Part shown: piece by piece, positions 35,988-43,059 of the stretch
Numbering within the stretch: the first letter of the stretch is position 1
How the letters are laid out: the number at the start of each line of letters is the position of its first letter
Source of the DNA: Flavobacteriaceae bacterium NBU2977
GTDB lineage: Bacteria > Bacteroidota > Bacteroidia > Flavobacteriales > Flavobacteriaceae
NCBI GenBank assembly: GCA_019931105.1
Contig: JAIOUW010000006.1
Location: forward strand, 1-64,000
DNA length: 64,000 nt
Direction: 5' to 3'
The notes under the pieces: generated by a model
Databases searched by the model: none
Told to the model about the DNA's origin: nothing
The model's input: the letters and a program-made list of their open reading frames with translations, nothing else
Made by a program: the position numbers and the translations under genes

Positions 35988-37180
35988 CCTACGATGTTAC
36001 CGTAATAGGAGCCGGCATTGTTGGTCTTGCAGTGGGTTATAATCTCATAAAGGAGCGCCCCGGTATTTCGCTGGCCATTGTTGAGAAAGAAAGTGAGGTG
36101 GCCATGCATCAAACGGGTCGCAACAGCGGAGTCATACACTCCGGTATATACTACAAGCCCGGAAGTAAAAAGGCTATTAATTGTAAGCTTGGCTACGATT
36201 TAATGGTTGATTTTTGCATCAAAGAAGGAATAAAACATGATATCTGCGGTAAGGTAATCGTCGCCACTAACAAAAAGGAGGAACTAAAACTACAAAACAT
36301 TTATGCACGAGGAAAGGAAAATGGATTAGACGGCCTTAAACTTTTACAAAAGGAAGAATTGACCGAAATCGAACCCAATGTTTCGGGCATAAAGGGAATA
36401 TGGGTGCCACAAGCTGGTATCGTTGACTATTCTTCGGTCGCTAAGAGATTATACAACATTTTGCTCGAATATAATGTTGACTTTTTACTCGGAAAAAAGG
36501 TCAACGACATAAAAACCTCTATTACAGGATATAAAATACAATGCGATGATACTGAAATCAACACTAGTCATTTAGTCAATTGTGCCGGCCTCTATTCCGA
36601 TAAAATAGCAAAGATGAACGGCGTTGACCTTGAAGCAAAGATAATACCATTTAGGGGTGAATATTATTTATTGAAAAAGGAGAAATCCTATTTGGTCAAA
36701 AATTTAATCTATCCAGTACCCGACCCAGATTTCCCTTTTTTAGGGGTACATTTTACGCGAAGAATAAATGGTAGAATTGATGCCGGACCTAATGCCGTAC
36801 TAGCTTTTAAACGAGAAGGTTACTCCAAAAGTGATATTGATATCGGCGAGCTATTCGAAAGTCTTTCCTACCCAGGTTTTGTCAAAATAGCCTTGAAGTA
36901 CTGGAATGTCGGTGTCTATGAAATGTATCGTTCTTGCTCCAAGGGGGCCTTTACAAAGGCACTTCAAAAGTTGGTGCCTGAAATTACCAAAGAAGATTTA
37001 GAAGCAGGACCTTCTGGGGTAAGGGCACAACTTTGTCATAAAAATGGGCAGTTAGTTGATGACTTCATGATAAAATATACACAAAACGCAGTTCATGTCG
37101 TTAATGCGCCCTCTCCGGCAGCGACCTCATCATTGTATATTGGAAAAGTTATCACTAACAAAATAATTGAATTGTTATAA
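35984..37180 (+). CDS. lhgO: L-2-hydroxyglutarate oxidase
   Basis: An FAD-dependent oxidase of the DAO fold, 398 residues. It has the VIGAGIVGLAVGY dinucleotide motif (7-19), HQTGRNSGVIHSGIYYKPGS, GIWVPQAGIVDYSSVAKRL and the C-terminal GPSGVRAQ...NAPSPAATSSLYIG, all typical of LhgO. It oxidises L-2-hydroxyglutarate to alpha-ketoglutarate and passes electrons to the quinone pool at the membrane. The gene overlaps wbpE by 4 bases, so it belongs to the wbp operon rather than to central metabolism. Its likely job is to recycle 2-hydroxyglutarate formed when WbpB is re-oxidised with alpha-ketoglutarate. That role is inference. Confidence 0.88.
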   Translation: MTYDVTVIGAGIVGLAVGYNLIKERPGISLAIVEKESEVAMHQTGRNSGVIHSGIYYKPGSKKAINCKLGYDLMVDFCIKEGIKHDICGKVIVATNKKEELKLQNIYARGKENGLDGLKLLQKEELTEIEPNVSGIKGIWVPQAGIVDYSSVAKRLYNILLEYNVDFLLGKKVNDIKTSITGYKIQCDDTEINTSHLVNCAGLYSDKIAKMNGVDLEAKIIPFRGEYYLLKKEKSYLVKNLIYPVPDPDFPFLGVHFTRRINGRIDAGPNAVLAFKREGYSKSDIDIGELFESLSYPGFVKIALKYWNVGVYEMYRSCSKGAFTKALQKLVPEITKEDLEAGPSGVRAQLCHKNGQLVDDFMIKYTQNAVHVVNAPSPAATSSLYIGKVITNKIIELL

Positions 37181-38416
37181 ATGAAAAATATTTGGTTTAT
37201 CAATCAATATATTTCAAGCCCCGACATAGAAGGTGATGGGTACCGTCATTATTATATTGCCAAGAATTTAGCAAAGAATGGATACAGAACAACGCTTATT
37301 ACTTCATCTTTCGCACATGCGCCCTACCGCCACAACAAAATTAAAGGTTTATTCAAGCTTGTTAACACTGAAATAAAGACCCTGATTCTTAAGGGCAATG
37401 TATACAGTGGTAACGGAATAGGTAGAATAATGAGTTGGGTTTGGTTCAGCTTAGGGCTATTGATAGTTCCGTTCATCTCCAAGAAAAAGATCCAGGCCCC
37501 AGATGTGATCGTACTATCTTCATTACCTATTCTACCAATATTGAACATAGTTTTAATGAAATGGCTTTTTTACCCCAAGGCCAAATTTATTTTCGAAGTA
37601 AGAGATTTATGGCCCCTATCAGTAATCGAATTGGGTAATTATGGCGAGAAAAATATTTTTATACGTTTTTTGTCGTATTTAGAAAAGCTCTCGTATAAGA
37701 AGGCAGATCTTATTATATCAGTTATTCCCAAGGCCGACTTGCACATCAGGGAAGTCCTGGGTCACGCAAATTTCAATTTTAAGTGGATTACAAACGGTTT
37801 TGAGATACCTGAGAGAACGGTAAAACTGAATCTTGCCGATGTATTGGATATTGATATTTCCAAATCCAACTTCAATATTGCTTATGCCGGAACCCTAGTG
37901 ACCGCAAATCCTTTGGACACGATAATAGAGGTTGTTGGCAATCATAATGATAGAAGGGTTCAGTTGTATATTTTAGGTTGGGGACCAGAAAAAGATCGCA
38001 TAATAGAACTCTCTAAGAACTATGACAACATACACTTACATGATAGAATACCTAAAAAATATGTGACTGAATTTCTAAGTCGTATGGATTTACTTTTTAT
38101 GGGAAAAGGCACCAAAGAATCCACCATATATAAATTTGGTACCTCACAATTGAAAACATTCGATTATTTCTATGCTGGAAAGCCTATAATACAGGCATTG
38201 AACTCCAAAGAAAATCCTGTGACCTATGCTAAAGCAGGTTATGTTGTACAACCGGAAAATGAAGAAGAACTTTTAGAACGTATTGATTATTTTTTGAATC
38301 TCGATATTACTGCTCGAAGGGAATATGGCAATAGAGGCCACAAATATCTAATGGAAAATTGTACCTATAAGCAGATAAGCGTAGAATTTCAAAAATGTAT
38401 TGAAAAACTTTTATAA
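37181..38416 (+). CDS. Family 4 glycosyltransferase (WbuB-like)
   Basis: The 411-residue protein resembles the transferase at 12805: IWFINQYISSP at the N-terminus, FEVRDLWPLSVIELG in the middle, and FNIAYAGTLVTANPLDTIIEV in the donor domain, with a hydrophobic patch near 85-110 that may touch the membrane. The start codon follows the lhgO stop with no gap, so it is the fifth gene of the wbp operon. It is a good candidate to transfer the diacetamido-uronic acid made by WbpB/D/E, judged only from operon position. Confidence 0.85.
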   Translation: MKNIWFINQYISSPDIEGDGYRHYYIAKNLAKNGYRTTLITSSFAHAPYRHNKIKGLFKLVNTEIKTLILKGNVYSGNGIGRIMSWVWFSLGLLIVPFISKKKIQAPDVIVLSSLPILPILNIVLMKWLFYPKAKFIFEVRDLWPLSVIELGNYGEKNIFIRFLSYLEKLSYKKADLIISVIPKADLHIREVLGHANFNFKWITNGFEIPERTVKLNLADVLDIDISKSNFNIAYAGTLVTANPLDTIIEVVGNHNDRRVQLYILGWGPEKDRIIELSKNYDNIHLHDRIPKKYVTEFLSRMDLLFMGKGTKESTIYKFGTSQLKTFDYFYAGKPIIQALNSKENPVTYAKAGYVVQPENEEELLERIDYFLNLDITARREYGNRGHKYLMENCTYKQISVEFQKCIEKLL

Positions 38417-38566
38417 TTACCGAAATAAGCTATTTTTTGATGGTCAGCCAAACATTATGACCATTTGTCCGTTCTTGATAAGAATGCCGAAATATTAACC
38501 CGAAACTCGAACAATTAATCATTTTACTTAATTTTAACAGAGCTAAGTAATTCGCCCCCCTAGATT

Positions 38567-39934
38567 ATGACCGGCCGATCCAAACTTAATATTCCTGAGA
38601 GAAAAATAATTCTTGTTCTTGGAGATCTTGTTATAGTTGGCATAGCCCTATACTTCTTTTTATACCAGGTTATTGACGACCCTGAGATTCCAATAACTTC
38701 TATGGTGATGATTGTAAGTCTCGGCATATTCTCATACTTTTTCATGGCTTACGTTCTTAATTTTTACTATTTGGCCAATGATTCCAGATATACGATAAAT
38801 ATTATCATGAAGGGGTTGATTGTTACCATCCTTTTCATTTTTACTGAAATTTTAGGTGCTGTAATCTTATTCGATTATAGTTTTTGGAGAGTCAATCTAC
38901 TTATCTTCCTTTTTTCTACTCCTTTGGCAATTCTAGCTTGGAGACGTTTATTCACTTATATTTTCAAGTTCATATCGACGACCAAAAGGGTATTGTACAT
39001 TTATGACAGTCAATTAGGAGGAGACTGGGAAAAATACGTCGAAATAATAAATGGATTGGGTATACATACTTTTTACGAAGTTGTTGATGTACTCGATATC
39101 AGCAACTCAAATAACGAAAGTGCGGGGCTAAGTGAAGTTCATGTCGATTCTTGGGTGATTGATGTAAACACATCAAAGCCATTGCCGAAATTCGTTGAAA
39201 AATCGATGTTAGAGGCTTTGGTTCAAGGCAAAGAAGTAGTTACGTTTACATCTTTTTATGAAAATATCTACGAGGCATTGCCTATAATTACCCATAATGC
39301 CAACGAAAGCTGTGCTGAAATCTTACAGATTCAACATACAAGGGTCAGGTACCTTTCAAAGATTTTTAATTTTACCGTGAACTTTGTACTATCCTTTCTG
39401 GTTGGTTTCATTTTCATAATAGTCACACCATTTGTATTCTTATTGAATATGATTTTTAACCCAGGCCCGTTGTTTTATAACCAAAAAAGAGTTGGTATAT
39501 ACGGTAAGGAGTTCGACATATACAAATTCCGATCGATGGTTGTCGATGCTGAGAAAAGCGGGGCTAAAATGGCAACAAAAAATGATGCCAGAATCACTCC
39601 TTTCGGCAAGGTTTTGAGAATGTTTAGAATAGATGAACTTCCTCAGATAATTTCGGTTATCAAAGGAGACATGCGTTTTATTGGCCCAAGACCTGAAAGA
39701 AAAGTTTTTGTTGATAGGCTAAATGAAATAACCCCATATTATAACATTCGACATCTAATAAAGCCTGGGATTACCGGCTGGGCACAGGTTAAATATAAAT
39801 ATGGCGAAAACTTAAGTGACTCCATTAAAAAGCTTGAATACGACTTGTACTATATTAAGACCCGATCTATTGCACTTGATCTTAGAATAATCTTTAAAAC
39901 CTTCACTACCATTCTATTTTCTAGAGGCGTTTGA
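38567..39934 (+). CDS. Polytopic initiating phosphoglycosyl transferase (WcaJ/WbaP-like)
   Basis: The 455-residue protein has four N-terminal transmembrane helices (about 12-130), a soluble CoA-binding-like domain (about 140-250), another hydrophobic helix (about 270-298) and a bacterial sugar transferase domain. That domain has YNQKRVGIYGKEF, KFRSMV, the catalytic pair in RIDELPQ (Asp356-Glu357), FIGPRPER and KPGITGWAQVKYKYG. It moves a hexose-1-phosphate to undecaprenyl phosphate and starts a repeat unit. It is the last gene of the polysaccharide locus. Because a minimal PglC-like initiator is encoded at 15362, either two polymers are made here or one initiator is redundant. Confidence 0.92.
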   Translation: MTGRSKLNIPERKIILVLGDLVIVGIALYFFLYQVIDDPEIPITSMVMIVSLGIFSYFFMAYVLNFYYLANDSRYTINIIMKGLIVTILFIFTEILGAVILFDYSFWRVNLLIFLFSTPLAILAWRRLFTYIFKFISTTKRVLYIYDSQLGGDWEKYVEIINGLGIHTFYEVVDVLDISNSNNESAGLSEVHVDSWVIDVNTSKPLPKFVEKSMLEALVQGKEVVTFTSFYENIYEALPIITHNANESCAEILQIQHTRVRYLSKIFNFTVNFVLSFLVGFIFIIVTPFVFLLNMIFNPGPLFYNQKRVGIYGKEFDIYKFRSMVVDAEKSGAKMATKNDARITPFGKVLRMFRIDELPQIISVIKGDMRFIGPRPERKVFVDRLNEITPYYNIRHLIKPGITGWAQVKYKYGENLSDSIKKLEYDLYYIKTRSIALDLRIIFKTFTTILFSRGV

Positions 39935-40066
39935 GCCAGTAATTGAATGGATGTCCTTAAGTAAAGTGCCGAGACTTATTCTATTATGCCATTTATGGGT
40001 GTAATTTTCTTGCCAACAAGGCGTTTTCAAAAACTCAATAGTACAGCTGGTGGAAATAATTTATTG

Positions 40067-41242
40067 CTAAATCTTACTTACGGTAAACTCCGACCTCCGA
40101 TTTACCCTGTGCTTATCCTCGCTACATTTGACCCCATCGCTACATTCGTTCAATAGATGTTTTTCTCCAAAAGCCTTGGTTGTCAATCGTGTAGGATCAA
40201 TGCCTTTGCCAACGAGGTAGGTCTTAGTCCTATTGACACGTCTTTCAGAAAGCCATTCATTGTATTCGGCAGTGCCACGAGAATCAGCATGAGAAGCGAT
40301 TTCCAACTGAAGACTTGGATTTTCGTCCAAAATAACCGAAAGACCATCAAGTACAGTTTCAGATCTTGGTGTCAAATATGACGAGTTGAACTTAAAGTAA
40401 ACGTATCCGAGCGCGTTTATTTTTTCTTCGATCGCTCTTCGCTTGGCCATCTCCTCATCAATCTTGGCCTTTTCAAGAGCGGCTAGTCTTGCACTTTCTT
40501 TTTCTTTTGCCAAGCGTTCGGCCAAGATGGCTTCTTCACGTGCCCTATCCACGGTCGCTATCGAATCTTGAACTCGTTGCTTTTCTTTTTCCAGCGCCTC
40601 CATCATGGCCAATTTTTCCTCTCCTTTTTTCGAAAGTTCCTTTTCGATACCAAATTGGTAGACAACACCTGCAGCATGCTGGATATGATTTGTAACACCT
40701 TCTCCCAATCCCCATTTTCCCGAAGAACTTAGATCAATGCCCCATCTATCAGAAAACCAAGTTCTAAAGCCCACAATGGCATTATAGGTACTTCTACCCT
40801 TCTTATTGGCATCGGTGTATCCAAAACCCACTCCGATGTAGGGGTCGAACCAAGAGGTTTCACCTATTATTTTGTTCAGATCGTAAGTTAGCCGGGCATC
40901 CAATCCAAAATAGTTGATATCTTCATTAATAATAGTACCATCGATTAAATTACCCTCTTTATATTTATTTATCGTTCCGATGGCCTCGAGGCCCAGTCCG
41001 TTTTTGAAATAGCGTCCAATACTAAGTCTTGATGGATATGGCACCATATTCCATTGTGAGTCGATCGCGAATAAATCATTGAACACATCTCCCGAGTCAT
41101 CGACTGCATTGAAACCCAGTCCAAGAATCCATGAGCTTTTTACAATACTATCCTTAGAGGTAAGTTGTAGATCTTCTTGAGAAAAAGTGGAATTAACTAC
41201 AATAATCACAAAGGCAAACGCCAATAACGTATAGTTCTTCAT
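40067..41242 (-). CDS. OmpA-family outer-membrane protein
   Basis: A signal peptide (1-21) precedes an N-terminal beta-barrel of about 165 residues with alternating aromatic strands. An alanine/glutamate/lysine-rich coiled coil (about 200-270) follows, then a C-terminal OmpA domain (about 275-391) with YFKFNSSYLT and the peptidoglycan-binding SHADSRGTAEYNEWLSERR motif, ending with NRRSEFTV. It anchors the outer membrane to peptidoglycan. It has its own 120-base upstream spacer and lies at the end of a minus-strand block, convergent with the sugar transferase at 38567. Confidence 0.9.
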   Translation of the reverse strand: MKNYTLLAFAFVIIVVNSTFSQEDLQLTSKDSIVKSSWILGLGFNAVDDSGDVFNDLFAIDSQWNMVPYPSRLSIGRYFKNGLGLEAIGTINKYKEGNLIDGTIINEDINYFGLDARLTYDLNKIIGETSWFDPYIGVGFGYTDANKKGRSTYNAIVGFRTWFSDRWGIDLSSSGKWGLGEGVTNHIQHAAGVVYQFGIEKELSKKGEEKLAMMEALEKEKQRVQDSIATVDRAREEAILAERLAKEKESARLAALEKAKIDEEMAKRRAIEEKINALGYVYFKFNSSYLTPRSETVLDGLSVILDENPSLQLEIASHADSRGTAEYNEWLSERRVNRTKTYLVGKGIDPTRLTTKAFGEKHLLNECSDGVKCSEDKHRVNRRSEFTVSKI

Positions 41243-41362
41243 AGGTCAAGATTTTAGGGCTTATTAATTCCATAAAATTATGACCGATACCTACTTGAGG
41301 CAAGCAAGTACTTTAAACGGCTTTTTTTTTCGTTGGATGGTAAAATAAACTTGAAATGTGCC

Positions 41363-41812
41363 TTATTTCCAGGGGATGAGGTCGATTTGTTTATCGGTAA
41401 AAGGCATCTTATATACGTAGAAAGGACTAATAATAGCTGTGGTATTTGATTTGTCTTGGGCAATCTCACGACTTGCTTTGAATGCCAAATGGGTTTTTGT
41501 CTCCTCGATCAAAGAAAGACTTGGCACCCCTTCTTTATTTACAGTCCCTCCACAATAAACGATTACCATATCCTTTGAAAAATCGATCTCTGGAACTGGT
41601 AGGCCAGGTTTACGGGTTCTATTGACCTTCGCAAAGAACTTTCTTAAAGACTGCTGATCCTTGATCAGCAATAACTCTTCAGTCTCAGCACCGCTATAGT
41701 TATCCTGCAGCACCATGGTCAATGGACCATCGTCCGTATTTTGATCCGATACTACTTTTTGCCCGCTACAGGAAGCCATAATTACTATTATCAGAATCAA
41801 TGTATACCTCAT
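41363..41812 (-). CDS. Small lipoprotein of unknown function, PrcB-like
   Basis: The 149-residue protein has a lipoprotein signal ending IMAS-C (about Cys15) followed by SGQK. The mature domain has the DFSKDMVIVYCGG strand and a LIEETKTHLAFKA segment resembling the C-terminal domain of PrcB-family proteins (protease complex subunits), but the similarity was judged by eye only. It starts 7 bases after the bshA stop codon, so the two are probably cotranscribed. No enzyme motif was seen. Confidence 0.65.
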   Translation of the reverse strand: MRYTLILIIVIMASCSGQKVVSDQNTDDGPLTMVLQDNYSGAETEELLLIKDQQSLRKFFAKVNRTRKPGLPVPEIDFSKDMVIVYCGGTVNKEGVPSLSLIEETKTHLAFKASREIAQDKSNTTAIISPFYVYKMPFTDKQIDLIPWK

Positions 41813-41819
41813 GCCCTAT

Positions 41820-42965
41820 CTAGCTGAATGATTTTTTACGACTTCTATTATAGGCCTTTTCGTAGACGCTCTCATATAGTGGCAATACCTTCAATATATC
41901 GAACTTGTGCGCGACGTGTACGGCATTCTCCTTGAATTCTTCCAAAACGACATCATCACTTAATATGCGTATGGCATTCTCCGACATTTCCTCAACATTT
42001 CCGACATCGCTCAAAAACCCGGTAACACCTTGTATGTTCACCTCGGGGATTCCTCCAGTATTGCTTGAGACTACAGGAACTTTGTTGACCATGGCCTCTA
42101 GTGCCGCCAGGCCGAAACTCTCCGTTTCCGAGGGAAGCAAAAACAAGTCCGAAAAGCATAATATTCGATCTATTTCGTTGCTGTTACCTAGAAAGAGTAC
42201 TTTGTCCATTAATCCGAGTTGTTCACACAACAATTCGGCACCTTCTTTTTCAGGGCCTTCCCCGACCATAATCAACTTAGCGGGAATTTTCTTCTGAATA
42301 TTGTTAAAAATATGGATTACATCAGGTATCCGCTTGACCCTTCTAAAGTTACTGATATGCGTAATTATCCTTTCGTTTTCGTTCGCCATCAACGAACGTT
42401 GACAATCAGTAAAAGATGGACTATATTTCGTTTTATCTATAAAATTGGGAATAACTTGAATTTCCTTTTTAATATCAAAAAACTCCAGCGTGCGCTGCTT
42501 CAGATTTTTCGAAACTGCGGTAACTACATCTGATTGATTGATGCTAAAGGTTACGGCAGGTTTATAAAAGGGATGATTGCCCACTAGGGTGATATCAGTA
42601 CCGTGCAACGTGGTTATCATAGGAATATGTATACCTTCTTCCGCCAACATCATTTTGGCCATATACCCCGCATAGGCGTGAGGAATGGCATAATGTACAT
42701 GTAGCAGCTCAATTCCATATAACTTTATGGTGTCGACCAATTTACTCGACAAGGCAAGCTCATAGGGCTGATAATGAAAAAGAGGATATTCGGGAACGTG
42801 CACTTCATGAAAATGAATCCTGTTACTCAATAACTCTAAACGTACCGGCTGGCGATATGTCACAAAATGGACTTCGTGCCCCCTATTGGCCAGGGCAATG
42901 CCAAGTTCGGTGGCCACTACACCGCTACCTCCGAAAGTAGGGTAACATACTATAGCTATCTTCAT
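41820..42965 (-). CDS. bshA: N-acetyl-alpha-D-glucosaminyl L-malate synthase
   Basis: This GT4 glycosyltransferase makes GlcNAc-malate from UDP-GlcNAc and L-malate, the first step of bacillithiol synthesis. The 381-residue protein starts MKIAIVCYPTFGGSGVVATELG and has HVHYAIPHAYAGYMAKMM and TTLHGTDITLVGNHP, all diagnostic for BshA, followed by ITHISNFRRVKRIPDV and SETESFGLAALEAMVNKVPV. It identifies a bacillithiol-using Bacteroidota. It is not part of the polysaccharide locus despite its family. Confidence 0.95.
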   Translation of the reverse strand: MKIAIVCYPTFGGSGVVATELGIALANRGHEVHFVTYRQPVRLELLSNRIHFHEVHVPEYPLFHYQPYELALSSKLVDTIKLYGIELLHVHYAIPHAYAGYMAKMMLAEEGIHIPMITTLHGTDITLVGNHPFYKPAVTFSINQSDVVTAVSKNLKQRTLEFFDIKKEIQVIPNFIDKTKYSPSFTDCQRSLMANENERIITHISNFRRVKRIPDVIHIFNNIQKKIPAKLIMVGEGPEKEGAELLCEQLGLMDKVLFLGNSNEIDRILCFSDLFLLPSETESFGLAALEAMVNKVPVVSSNTGGIPEVNIQGVTGFLSDVGNVEEMSENAIRILSDDVVLEEFKENAVHVAHKFDILKVLPLYESVYEKAYNRSRKKSFS

Positions 42966-43059
42966 GCTTCAAATTTAGTGAAATACGACGGCTAAGTCGG
43001 GATAAGCCTTGCGTATTTACCCTTAAATACGTTAAGAATTAGTTAATGTGAAGCTTGTA

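Noticed and set aside
38440-38464. ATGGTCA / TGACCAT inverted repeat after the GT4 gene
   Set aside because: Seven-base stem without a T-run; too weak to call a terminator or an operator.
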